A stretch of 64,000 bases of DNA, taken from the NCBI GenBank assembly GCA_044221135.1, contig JBGAPT010000006.1, positions 1-64,000 of the forward strand, written 5' to 3'. The position numbers were made by a program, and so were the translations under genes. The stretch comes from UBA4722 sp044221135 (lineage in GTDB: Bacteria > Pseudomonadota > Gammaproteobacteria > DSM-16500). The notes beneath the pieces were generated by a model. That model was not told the origin of the DNA and did no database searches. It saw only the letters and a list, made by a program, of their open reading frames with translations. Below, piece after piece: positions 43,912-52,099 of this stretch. How positions within the stretch are numbered: position 1 is the stretch's first letter; every line of letters starts with the position of its first letter.

Positions 43912-44555
43912 CTATAATTCTCGATTGAACTTATTACTACACCAATTGTGCAAAATTTTTTGATTGGAGCCATTTCTCCATAATGCGGATTGATCGGTTT
44001 AAGAAAATAATTATTGCCTTCAGCGAAATACTGCCTAAATAAAGGGATCTTATCATTTCCTATTGTGCAAAATATGTAATCCATATCTTTTGCATCTACT
44101 GTAGGATCAATGATAACAATAGAGCTCTTATAAAATATAGGGTTTAATGAATCAGTGTCTATTTCTATTCCAAAACTCTTATTACTTAAATTACCGACAG
44201 TACCAACATATAATTTTGCATTAAAATTGATAGGCCATGCTTTAATTTCCCCTAATTTCATGACGGGAATATATTGAATCTCCCCCATTTTTTTCTTGTT
44301 CTGATATTCATCACTCGAGATATCTTCATAAAGCAAGTCATGCAAATCCACCCTAAAAAAATCAGCTATAGGTTCTATTGTGGAAAGCGTTGGATTGTTA
44401 TCCTCTCTCTTTATTCTAAAAATAGTGGGCAAAGGAATGCCTGTTTCTAACGATAATGTTTTCGTATCAACTTTAAACTTGCTGAGCAAAAAATCAAGGT
44501 TCCGATGAAGAAACCGTTTTTTCCTCTTAAATCGATCTTTTATAGCTTTTATCAT
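43908..44555 (-). CDS. S24-type repressor (XRE HTH plus LexA/CI-like domain) without the catalytic Lys
   Basis: I place the start at the ATG ending at 44555 (AGGA eight bases before); an ATG nine bases upstream has no spacing. An XRE helix-turn-helix (LSLETGIPLPTIFRIKRED) is followed by the beta-rich S24 domain. The catalytic Ser is present in GIEIDTDSLNPIF. The usual Lys (as in P22 C2 TFKKL) aligns with Arg in PLFRQYF, while the following FLKPINPHY is kept. Self-cleavage is thus unlikely and the domain may serve for dimerisation. It is coupled to the VUT transporter. Its upstream region shares an 11-base word with the tra promoter, so it is a good candidate for the transfer repressor. Confidence 0.8.
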   Translation of the reverse strand: MIKAIKDRFKRKKRFLHRNLDFLLSKFKVDTKTLSLETGIPLPTIFRIKREDNNPTLSTIEPIADFFRVDLHDLLYEDISSDEYQNKKKMGEIQYIPVMKLGEIKAWPINFNAKLYVGTVGNLSNKSFGIEIDTDSLNPIFYKSSIVIIDPTVDAKDMDYIFCTIGNDKIPLFRQYFAEGNNYFLKPINPHYGEMAPIKKFCTIGVVISSIENYR

Positions 44556-44583
44556 TACAAACATCCTAGCGTGCGTATTAATG

Positions 44584-44615
44584 ATACGATATCATAACGA
44601 TATTATATGATAGTT
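44584..44615. promoter_or_regulatory. Operator region of the S24-type repressor
   Basis: The region upstream of the repressor contains GATACGATATCATAACGATA, a set of overlapping pseudo-palindromes. The word ATATGATAGTT (44605-44615) is identical to the reverse complement of 41443-41453 in the tra promoter. Autoregulation and control of transfer by the same protein is the simplest reading. Confidence 0.5.
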
Positions 44616-44668
44616 CAGAGTAATAAAATAGCTACCATTAAATTTCCTGTCCTCACTAAAATATCCCA

Positions 44669-45964
44669 TCATATGGCCGCCTGGCAGAATTGGGTTATAT
44701 GTGAGCCAACTTGTGCATGTAAATTTAATTTTTCTTTACGTTTTAATGGTGCAGGAGTTTCCCATCGTTTTTCGCGTATTAATTTAATGGCTATACTGGC
44801 CGCATGAGATACGCTTAAAGGACTTCCATTTTGGGATAGTTTTAGCGCCCCAAAACGAATAGCATAAATTATCTCATTGTAAACTTTTTGCCGGTCTACT
44901 GATGGGATATATTTCTCTACCACATGTTTAATTCTTTTAGAATCAGAAGGGCTCAGGCTTCTCTCTCCGGCTACTTGAGCAAAATTTATTAATGGATCAA
45001 CATATGATCCAGATTTATTAGTGTGATGTTCTCCTAAAATTAATGAGTTAGCCAACTGTTTCCGCTGAGTCATCATAACTGTTATTGAGCTTATCGAAGT
45101 GTGTAATTTTTGGATTTCGTCAAAAATTGCTACTCGTTCTGGTCCTTGGCTCGTGTTCATTGAGACATACAGGGAATTGACCTGTTTTTCAAGGCAATCA
45201 ATTTTTTCTTGATCGCTAACATCTTGATTTTTAGAAAATGTTTCACGTAGAACAAATTTATGGTTGTTTGAATCTGGTTCTTGTTCAATATTTTTTGTGG
45301 ATTCAAATTGAGAGACGACAACAGAGTTGTTGTTTATTAGTATATCTTTTTTAAAATTATTATTTATTGGTGTGACATTTATGTCATGGTCAGGGGTGAC
45401 AATTTTGTCCTGTTGATTTTCGTTAAGCTGAGAATTTAAACATTGATGTGTCTCTTCAGGAATGTCCAAAGCTGGGTTTATAACCGAATGATCTATGACT
45501 ATATCCACATCAGAGTATGTATTGTCAAAAGACTCTACTTTTACTTTCTCCCTCTTTTTTCTATCCTTTACATTGCTGAGATTTTCAATAGTCTTGGCAG
45601 GAACTGTTAAATAAAACGTATTTGCTCGTTGCCCACGATAATTGAAGTTATTTTGCACATACAGATAACCATTTTCTTTTAGATCTTCGACGTGCCTTTT
45701 GATTGTTCGCTCACTGCGACTGAATGTAACTGCTAAGTCTTTATAGCGCATTTTAACGCAAATTTCGTCGTTCATAATGGCTTTTGAATAGAGATATTCC
45801 CATAATTTTGCAGCGGAAGCAGTTAGTTTGGGATCAGTAATTACAGATTCTAATAACCCGGTTGCCATTAGAGTGTATTGCTTCGTTTCATTTAAGTTTT
45901 TTATTATTTCTGCGTTAGAACAAAGGTCCTTAACGGTATTTTTTGGCAATAAAACACTTCTCAT
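44669..45964 (-). CDS. Winged-helix plasmid replication initiator
   Basis: The ATG ending at 45964 has AAGGAG six bases before it and gives 431 residues; the frame is open 36 codons further. About residues 50-125 form a winged-helix domain (LTASAAKLWEYLYSKAIMND, then MRYKDLAVTFSRSERTIKRH and VEDLKENGYLYV), as in replication initiators of Legionellales plasmids. A long polar linker follows, and then a C-terminal helical region (VEKYIPSVDRQKVYNEIIYA). It lies directly after parA-parB on the same strand. I do not claim the exact Rep family. Confidence 0.7.
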   Translation of the reverse strand: MRSVLLPKNTVKDLCSNAEIIKNLNETKQYTLMATGLLESVITDPKLTASAAKLWEYLYSKAIMNDEICVKMRYKDLAVTFSRSERTIKRHVEDLKENGYLYVQNNFNYRGQRANTFYLTVPAKTIENLSNVKDRKKREKVKVESFDNTYSDVDIVIDHSVINPALDIPEETHQCLNSQLNENQQDKIVTPDHDINVTPINNNFKKDILINNNSVVVSQFESTKNIEQEPDSNNHKFVLRETFSKNQDVSDQEKIDCLEKQVNSLYVSMNTSQGPERVAIFDEIQKLHTSISSITVMMTQRKQLANSLILGEHHTNKSGSYVDPLINFAQVAGERSLSPSDSKRIKHVVEKYIPSVDRQKVYNEIIYAIRFGALKLSQNGSPLSVSHAASIAIKLIREKRWETPAPLKRKEKLNLHAQVGSHITQFCQAAI

Positions 45965-46022
45965 TGTCTTCTCCTTGAACAACAAATCATTTATTTCGTT
46001 GACAAAGAGAAACTCACACTCT

Positions 46023-46049
46023 ATTATTTCAATTGTCGGATTGAATAAT
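46023..46049. promoter_or_regulatory. Inverted repeat before the replication initiator
   Basis: ATTATTTCAAT is followed after TGTCGG by ATTGAATAAT, an inverted repeat with one extra T. It lies about 60 bases before the initiator start and could be its operator or an origin binding site. Confidence 0.35.
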
Positions 46050-46077
46050 TGCAGCGAGTAATTTCCTGTCAACAGTC

Positions 46078-46117
46078 CAAAACCCTAGAGATTGCAGTCT
46101 TTAGGGTTTTTGTTTTT
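46078..46117. terminator. Terminator-like hairpin between parB and rep
   Basis: CCCTA (46083-46087) and TAGGG (46102-46106) with inner pairing AGA/TCT form a stem closed by A-rich and T-rich flanks (TTTTTGTTTTT on the plus strand, TTTT on the minus). It sits just after the parB stop and before the rep promoter, so it would separate the two transcription units. Confidence 0.55.
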
Positions 46118-46147
46118 ATACACCTAGCCTATTTCATTTTTTAACTC

Positions 46148-47083
46148 CTATGAAAAGTTTCCCCAGGGAAAAAATGCAATTTGAGCTAGTCCTGTTTTTG
46201 AATACTTAACCTTAAATAACTTTTTCCCGCTGTTATTAGTAATCCATGCTAAATCTTTAGTAATGTTTAATGCATCACTCGTGCGAGCATTTTTTAGTTT
46301 GTTAAAGACATACTCTGGAGGCAGTGATTGTCCTATTAATTCTCTCGCAGTTGCTAACATAGTAGCTTCTAATAAAGGGTCGTTTTTACAAATAAGCTGT
46401 AAATGATAACCCCATTTTTGTTTAAGATGCGCTGGATGACCAAAAGCTTTAATAATATCTTCGTGTAAATCAGCCAATGTCATTAATTTACTAAACCATG
46501 ATTTTTTTACACCAATACCCTGCATAATCTCAGCCTGGTTTTTGTATATTCCTATATCTATCCATCGCTTATAATCGCACGCTCTTTCATAAGGACTAAT
46601 ATCTTCTCTTGGCCTATTTTCTGCATCCATCGCAAGTAATGCGTCTTTATCAGATAAATCGACTATAGCGGCTTTAATTTTTATACCTAGATGTTCACAA
46701 GCAAATAGTCTCCTTGCACCACATATAAGCTCATATCCCTCGCCTTTACTATTTTTTCTCACAAGCGCTGGTATTTGTTGTCCGACTTTTTGTAAGCTCT
46801 CAATGAGATCCGCACAGGAATCAGACGTTAGATATTCTCGAAGCCTATTGGCTAAATGCCATGGTTTACATAGTTTGGTATCAAGCAACTTAATTTGATA
46901 CGGTATAGCCGATTCATCTTGTGAGTTTCTTTTTGAAGAAATTGAGAGGTTACTATTTTGTACTGTATTAGACATTAATGTAGAAGACATAATATTTGTA
47001 TCATCTACAGGCTCTATGCCTTCAAATTTAATGGCATCAAGCAACCCAACAATAGCAGCAGAAGTTTTTCTAGATTTAGACAT
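46148..47083 (-). CDS. parB: ParB-family partition protein
   Basis: The 311-residue protein has the ParB/RepB N-terminal domain with ELICGARRLFACEHLG (the GARR box near residue 128) and MDAENRPREDISPYERA. An HTH region with GIGVKKSWFSKLMTLADL follows. It binds centromere-like parS sites and couples them to ParA. The first 65 residues are polar and probably contact ParA. It overlaps the parA stop by eight bases. No clear parS cluster was seen nearby. Confidence 0.9.
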   Translation of the reverse strand: MSKSRKTSAAIVGLLDAIKFEGIEPVDDTNIMSSTLMSNTVQNSNLSISSKRNSQDESAIPYQIKLLDTKLCKPWHLANRLREYLTSDSCADLIESLQKVGQQIPALVRKNSKGEGYELICGARRLFACEHLGIKIKAAIVDLSDKDALLAMDAENRPREDISPYERACDYKRWIDIGIYKNQAEIMQGIGVKKSWFSKLMTLADLHEDIIKAFGHPAHLKQKWGYHLQLICKNDPLLEATMLATARELIGQSLPPEYVFNKLKNARTSDALNITKDLAWITNNSGKKLFKVKYSKTGLAQIAFFPWGNFS

Positions 47084-48260
47084 TTTCTGTGAGCTCCACT
47101 CTGTTTGAATCCTTTATTGTCGATGCGACCCAAGACTTTTTGATTAAGTCTTCTAATTCGCCATTTACTTCATCTGCGGCTTGACGTACCCTATCTAATG
47201 TTTTTTTGTTGCCAGCATATTTTTCAACTTCATAAATTGACTGCATATCCATACCAATTTTTTTAATAGCTTCACTATTAGGCATCATGGCTAGTTGTAC
47301 ATAGGTTCCATACAATTGCCTAATGGCTGCAACTAATTCTTTTGTTTTCTCGGAACCTTCATTCTTGGTTACAAGAAGACGAAGGAAGGCATATTCTTTT
47401 TGAGGCAATCTTGAAAGAACATCTTTTAGCATGCCAAAAAATTGTATGGTACTTGAAAAATCAAGCATAGACGGAGGAATTGGAATTAGGAGAGAAGTTG
47501 CTGCATAGATTGCGTTAATGCTAATCATGCCCATGCTAGGAGGGCAGTCAATTATGATAATATCATAATTTTCTTTAATAGTTTCAATGCCTTGCCTTAA
47601 TATGTCGTAAAAAAAGAACGGCTTTCCTTCTGCTTGGGATTTGATATTTTTTACAGGAAGCTCAAATTCTGCATTATATAAAGCAAGATTCGCTGGAATC
47701 AGGTCTAAGCCATCCCAATATGTTGGTCGAATGGCAGATGCAAGCGATACAGCTTCTCCCAGCAAATAGGGCAAAAGAGTATTTTCATCATCTATATCAT
47801 TATCGGGAATGTATCCAAAGCATTGGGTGCCGGAACCTTGGCTATCTGCATCAATGAATAAAACCTTGTAGCCTTGTAGGGCAAAATGATGGGCGGCATT
47901 TATGGCTGTTGTAGTTTTCCATACGCCCCCTTTAAAATTCGTAACAGCAATGACAGCCGGATCGGATCCAGCAGGCCTAGAGGGTTTAGTGCCGAAATAA
48001 GTTCTTAAATAGTTAATATGGTTGAGTGTGTAAACACGACGTCCTGATGTCGTGTCGATTTCTGCAGGCCGTAGCTTATTTTCTTTTTCTAAATCAACAA
48101 TAGTTTTGCGGGATCGCCCAGCCATTACACTAGCGTCATTGATGCCCCAAGTCCGTAATGTTTTTTGTGTCTCAGGATTAAACGCACGCTTTCTAAACAC
48201 TTCGAGAGCTTTTGATCCATTTGTTTCAAATTTTTCAAAAATGTTAGATGCGTGTGACAT
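47076..48260 (-). CDS. parA: ParA-family partition ATPase with N-terminal HTH (type Ia)
   Basis: The 394-residue protein starts with an HTH region (SVMAGRSRKTIVDLEKENKL, then RRVYTLNHINYLRTYFGTK), which in type Ia ParA proteins binds the par operator. The deviant Walker A is KGGVWKTTT, with Trp where many have Gly or Ser, comparable to the Tyr in SopA. Then come VLFIDADSQGSGTQCFGY (A') and IIIIDCPPSMGMISINA (B). AAGGA lies before the ATG. The operator-like repeats at 48279-48319 fit autoregulation. It segregates the replicon at cell division. Confidence 0.95.
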   Translation of the reverse strand: MSHASNIFEKFETNGSKALEVFRKRAFNPETQKTLRTWGINDASVMAGRSRKTIVDLEKENKLRPAEIDTTSGRRVYTLNHINYLRTYFGTKPSRPAGSDPAVIAVTNFKGGVWKTTTAINAAHHFALQGYKVLFIDADSQGSGTQCFGYIPDNDIDDENTLLPYLLGEAVSLASAIRPTYWDGLDLIPANLALYNAEFELPVKNIKSQAEGKPFFFYDILRQGIETIKENYDIIIIDCPPSMGMISINAIYAATSLLIPIPPSMLDFSSTIQFFGMLKDVLSRLPQKEYAFLRLLVTKNEGSEKTKELVAAIRQLYGTYVQLAMMPNSEAIKKIGMDMQSIYEVEKYAGNKKTLDRVRQAADEVNGELEDLIKKSWVASTIKDSNRVELTENV

Positions 48261-48278
48261 AATGCTTCCTTGGCTAAG

Positions 48279-48319
48279 GCTAAATTTTTCTAATTTTTAG
48301 CATACCCACCTAAATTTAG
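48279..48319. promoter_or_regulatory. Repeats upstream of parA, likely par operator
   Basis: GCTAAATTT and AATTTTTAGC (48279-48301) form an imperfect inverted repeat, and CTAAATTTAG (48310-48319) is a perfect palindrome with the same core. They start 19 bases before the parA start codon, the usual place for type Ia ParA operators. Confidence 0.5.
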
Positions 48320-48454
48320 CAAGCACCTTCTTTTTTTGGGAGATTGCTTTTTTTATTAGACGCTAAGTGGTAGCATGAGACTTTAATGAGTGGTACACAT
48401 GATAGGATGCTTCTAGACTATGATGATTGATACAAATGGGATTGTACTTTAGCT

Positions 48455-49885
48455 ATGTCTAATACAAAAATAAATCTGAAAGATATTGAAACTCTGATTC
48501 ATCAAGGGGAATCTGATAGGTTAGAGTTCAAGAAGAGCACGGCCGAATTACATTCGGTTGGAAAAACTTTATGTGGATTTTTAAATCGAAATGGCGGACA
48601 AGTCCTCATTGGTGTTACTGATAATAAACGTATCTTGGGACAAGATGTATCAGATCATACACGTCTAGAGATTTCTAACTGGATAAAAAAAATTGAACCC
48701 GCTCCTGTGATTGATATTAACTACATAGAGGTACCGAATTCAACGCGCCAAGTTATTTTATTGACCGCGTATCATGATGAATATGCCATTCCCTATATAT
48801 TTGAAGGAAAAGCGTTTGAACGCATTGAAACAAGTACATCTTCGATGCCGCAAGAGCGATATCAACGCTTATTATTAGAAAGAACACAAAAAAATAGAGG
48901 ATGGGAGGATGGTATAGCAAAAGAAGTCACGCTTGATGATTTAGACCACAGTGAAATAATCAAAACAATCCAAGAAGGGGTGGCTAAAGGCCGTATACCT
49001 CCCACAAAAACAACGACTGATCCTTCAGAGGCGCTGGTTCGATTGCAATTAGTCCGTAACGGGCATTTTATTAATGCAGCAGTTGTTTTATTTTCTAAGG
49101 AACCGACGCGTTGGTTGCCACAATGTAAAATGCGTCTTGCAAGATTTCGTGGACAGGACAAACGAGATTTTATTGATAATCGCCAAGTTGAAGGCAATGC
49201 TTTTCATTTGCTTGAAGAAGCCTTGATGTTTGCACAACGACATTTACCTATTGCTAGTAGGTTCGAGCCAGGGAAAATAGAGAGGATAGATGAGCCGCTT
49301 GTTCCAATAGACGCTTTGCGTGAAATTTTTGTGAATGCGATTTGTCATCGGAATTACCATGCTACGGGAGGTAGCATCAGTTGTGCTATCTATGATGATA
49401 AAATGGAAGTCTGGAACGATGGTTCTTTACCTGAAGGATTTCATTTTTCTGAGCTTTTATTTTTGCATGAATCTAAACCAAGAAACCCGCGGATTGCCAG
49501 AGCCTTTTATTGTCGGAAATTATTTGATCACTGGGGTGGGGGGATTGAATTAGTTTCTAATCTTTCTCAGCAAGCAGGCAATCCAAAGCCTGAGTTTTTT
49601 GAACGAAGCGGAGGTTTTTGTGTACGCATTCCATTTAAACTGTCCATGGCGCCGCAGCAAATTAACATATCTGCTGAGTCTCAGATAAGACTCAAACCTC
49701 GACAAAACGAGATTTTAGAATTATTAAAAAATCATACAATGTTGAGTGGTAGCGAGATACAAGCTAAGCTCTCTAAACATGTAACTCTTAGAACAATACA
49801 ACTTGATTTATCTATCTTAAAGAAACATGGGCTAATTGAATCAGAAGGGAAGGGACCTGTCATTGTCTGGAAGTATAAGGGATGA
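48455..49885 (+). CDS. AlbA_2/Schlafen-type ATP-binding regulator
   Basis: The 476-residue protein has an N-terminal AlbA_2 domain (about residues 10-135: GESDRLEFKKSTAELHSVGK, then GFLNRNGGQVLIGVTDNKRI). A central region contains a GHKL-like segment (AICHRNYHATGGSISCAIYD, then KMEVWNDGSLPEG). A C-terminal winged helix follows (LKPRQNEILELLKNHTMLSG onwards). This architecture is known as RecG-like or Schlafen-AAA-4 transcriptional regulators, whose mechanism is poorly understood. It diverges from parA. Four 11-bp repeats lie just after its stop codon, in front of the next operon. Confidence 0.8.
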   Translation: MSNTKINLKDIETLIHQGESDRLEFKKSTAELHSVGKTLCGFLNRNGGQVLIGVTDNKRILGQDVSDHTRLEISNWIKKIEPAPVIDINYIEVPNSTRQVILLTAYHDEYAIPYIFEGKAFERIETSTSSMPQERYQRLLLERTQKNRGWEDGIAKEVTLDDLDHSEIIKTIQEGVAKGRIPPTKTTTDPSEALVRLQLVRNGHFINAAVVLFSKEPTRWLPQCKMRLARFRGQDKRDFIDNRQVEGNAFHLLEEALMFAQRHLPIASRFEPGKIERIDEPLVPIDALREIFVNAICHRNYHATGGSISCAIYDDKMEVWNDGSLPEGFHFSELLFLHESKPRNPRIARAFYCRKLFDHWGGGIELVSNLSQQAGNPKPEFFERSGGFCVRIPFKLSMAPQQINISAESQIRLKPRQNEILELLKNHTMLSGSEIQAKLSKHVTLRTIQLDLSILKKHGLIESEGKGPVIVWKYKG

Positions 49886-49898
49886 AATATAAGACAAA

Positions 49899-49942
49899 AA
49901 TCGCGAAATAATCGCGAAATAATCGCGAAATAATCGCGAAAT
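49899..49942. repeat. Four tandem 11-bp repeats AATCGCGAAAT
   Basis: The unit AATCGCGAAAT occurs four times without change and without spacer (49899, 49910, 49921, 49932). It contains the palindrome TCGCGA. Eleven bases is close to one helical turn, so all copies face the same side of the DNA. The array lies between the AlbA-type gene and the SAP/APH operon, 73 bases before the SAP start codon. Confidence 0.9.
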
Positions 49943-50015
49943 AATCATCATCAATAGTAAAATATGTTATTATTATCATCTAGTTACAATTGTCTCGTCG
50001 CTAAGAGCTTTTTGC

Positions 50016-50609
50016 ATGACAGATAGATTAAAAAGTAACCAAACAATTGATCAGGCTAATCTCGAGAGTCACTATTGGCTAAAAGTAGAGCTGATCGATT
50101 TCTGTAAAAAGCACAGTCTCTCCACGCTAGGTTTAAAACACGACCTTGAACATCGGATCGAAGTCTTTTTTTCTTCAGGCCATAAAATTAAACTGGTAGT
50201 CAATAAAAAAACTGGAAAACGAGATAGCCGGCAGCTAATGGCTCGTGATACGTTGGTAGTGAATTATAATAATGATGCAGCCACAAGACAGTTTTTTGTA
50301 GAGCGCATAGGGCAGCATTTTCGTTTTAATGCGTATTTGCGCCAATTTACTAATCCGAGCAACATCCTCAAGGGGATGACATATGGTGATCTTATTGATG
50401 GGTGGTTAGCAGAAGAATCGCGACGAAATAATCCTGGTTATAGAGCGCCTATTGGAGATCAATTTAAGTATAACCAATTTATGAGAGATTTTTTTGCTAA
50501 TGAAAAAGGAAAGATGAAGGCGGATGCAATTAAGGCATGGAAAATAGCGAAGACTTTGTCAGGCCCAAAAACGTATGTTAACTATAAAAAGGCACGCATC
50601 CCATGTTAG
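50016..50609 (+). CDS. SAP-like/DUF6434-type small protein
   Basis: The 197-residue protein has an N-terminal SAP-like helix-extended loop-helix (SHYWLKVELIDFCKKHSLST then LGLKHDLEHRIEVF), which usually binds A/T-rich DNA. A second half contains FRFNAYLRQFTNPSNILKGM and WLAEESRRNNPGYRAPIGDQ, seen in conserved bacterial SAP/DUF6434 proteins. The start has only a weak purine-rich site. The last codons overlap the start of the kinase gene by seven bases, so the two are translationally coupled. Confidence 0.65.
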   Translation: MTDRLKSNQTIDQANLESHYWLKVELIDFCKKHSLSTLGLKHDLEHRIEVFFSSGHKIKLVVNKKTGKRDSRQLMARDTLVVNYNNDAATRQFFVERIGQHFRFNAYLRQFTNPSNILKGMTYGDLIDGWLAEESRRNNPGYRAPIGDQFKYNQFMRDFFANEKGKMKADAIKAWKIAKTLSGPKTYVNYKKARIPC

Positions 50610-51844
50610 ATGAATCGATGGTGCATTATCGCGAAATGCTTGATGAAGCGACGCAACTCATGGCCAGGTATTTTCAAAAACCTGTTTATTTTTCGACAGT
50701 AACTCAGTTAAGCGAACCGGACAGACGTAATGTAGTATTGCGATTGTTAATTGATAATCCGACATCGAAAATGCCACAGACTTTAATTTTAAAGAAAAAT
50801 GCGGTTGAGAAACAAATTTTTGATAAAGGGGAGGGTGAAACAGAAGTCGATCAGTTAACCCGCTTTGCGCATGATTGGGCTGGTATTGAATTTTTAACAG
50901 CGATAGGAAAGGATCATGCTCCGCATTTTTATGCTGGAAGCACAAAGCATCAATTTATATTAATTGAGGATTTAGGGCTTGAACATCCTAGTCTTGTTGG
51001 AGCATTGGCGCGGGCGCCATCTGCTGACAATGTTCAATGTGCCAAAGATGCTCTTGCTGCTTATATGCATAGATTAGGTAAAATGCATGCGGACACGGCA
51101 GGAAAGATGAAAGAATTTACTTCGATTTTAAAGCGGATTTATCCGCCAACGCTTCGATTTAATTTTATTGCTGAATCAGATGGTGAGATTGCTTTAAGTC
51201 AATTTAAAAAATTGATTGGCCATGAAACGGAAGAAATAATTCAAGAAATACAATCAATCATAGCGTTTTCACAAGAAAACAGTGAATTTAAAGTGTTATT
51301 GCATGGCGATATTTGTCCTGATAATGTCTATTATCAGAAAAATGAAATACGTTTTATTGATTTTGAATTTTCTGATTATGGCAATGCGCTTGTTGATGGG
51401 AACTATCTACGAATGTTTATGCCAAGCTGTTGGTGTGCTAAAGCAATTCCAGGGCCTTTAGTTAGTGAAATGGAATCTATATATCGAGAAGAATTAAAAA
51501 AAGGAGTTCCATCAGCGATAGATAATGAGGTTTATTATAAGCAACAAGCTTATGCATGTGGATATTGGTTGTTACGAACAATGAGGCAATTGCATGATAT
51601 AGATTTGATAGAGCATGAATGGATTTGCCCAAGCGGCCCTGTAGATGCTGATTCTAAATGGGAACCTGGAAAAAATGCATTTCGGCCTAGAATTTTATCG
51701 AGATTGGAAACATTTGTCCTTTGCTCAAAAACAACAGGCCATCTGCCGCAGTTGTCTCAAGCATCAGCGCGATTACTTCTGTATTTAAGGAACATATGGC
51801 CAAATGTAAAAAACATGGATTTTTTCCCAGTTTTTAAAAAATGA
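50603..51844 (+). CDS. Aminoglycoside-phosphotransferase-like kinase of unknown substrate
   Basis: The 413-residue protein has the APH (PF01636) motifs: VLLHGDICPDNVYY near residue 234 (catalytic Asp), followed by FIDFEFSDYG near 251, the metal-binding Asp region. The N-terminal part contains a lysine-bearing lobe (TLILKKNAVEKQIF). It is longer than antibiotic kinases and has a C-terminal helical extension, so it may phosphorylate another small molecule. It overlaps the SAP-like gene at its start. Resistance should not be assumed from the family alone. Confidence 0.7.
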   Translation: MLDESMVHYREMLDEATQLMARYFQKPVYFSTVTQLSEPDRRNVVLRLLIDNPTSKMPQTLILKKNAVEKQIFDKGEGETEVDQLTRFAHDWAGIEFLTAIGKDHAPHFYAGSTKHQFILIEDLGLEHPSLVGALARAPSADNVQCAKDALAAYMHRLGKMHADTAGKMKEFTSILKRIYPPTLRFNFIAESDGEIALSQFKKLIGHETEEIIQEIQSIIAFSQENSEFKVLLHGDICPDNVYYQKNEIRFIDFEFSDYGNALVDGNYLRMFMPSCWCAKAIPGPLVSEMESIYREELKKGVPSAIDNEVYYKQQAYACGYWLLRTMRQLHDIDLIEHEWICPSGPVDADSKWEPGKNAFRPRILSRLETFVLCSKTTGHLPQLSQASARLLLYLRNIWPNVKNMDFFPVFKK

Positions 51845-51865
51845 TTTGAAATATGAAGAGCCGTA

Positions 51866-52093
51866 ATGATTGATCTCAATAAGTTAGGAAAGCGGATATG
51901 TATTATTGGCTGCAGCAATAGCGGCAAATCGACGCTTGCAGAAAATATCACGCAGGTAATGTTCTGATGCCCTGAAATGACAGATTACTTGAATTGTTAT
52001 TTTCTGAATGTGATATTACCTCACATTGTATCGATATGGCAAGAATTACGGGCAAGGCATGCATCGGCTAAGAAAAAACCAATTAAGGTTTAA
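51866..52093 (+). pseudogene. Decayed P-loop kinase-like gene
   Basis: The frame starts MIDLNKLGKRICIIGCSNSG followed by KSTLAENI, a classical Walker A loop of small nucleotide or metabolite kinases, but stops after 33 codons (51965-51967). A short open stretch in the same strand ends at 52093 with ILPHIVSIWQELRARHASAK and KKPIKV, a plausible C-terminus. Full-length relatives have about 170 residues, so the middle has been deleted. It follows the APH-like gene closely and may have belonged to the same unit. Confidence 0.55.
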
Positions 52094-52099
52094 AATATT

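Noticed and set aside
49899..49942. CRISPR array
   Set aside because: The repeats are 11 bases and directly tandem with no spacers, and no cas gene is present.
50603..51844. Aminoglycoside resistance gene
   Set aside because: The APH fold is present, but the protein is longer than resistance enzymes and is coupled to a SAP-like gene; many APH-fold kinases have other substrates.
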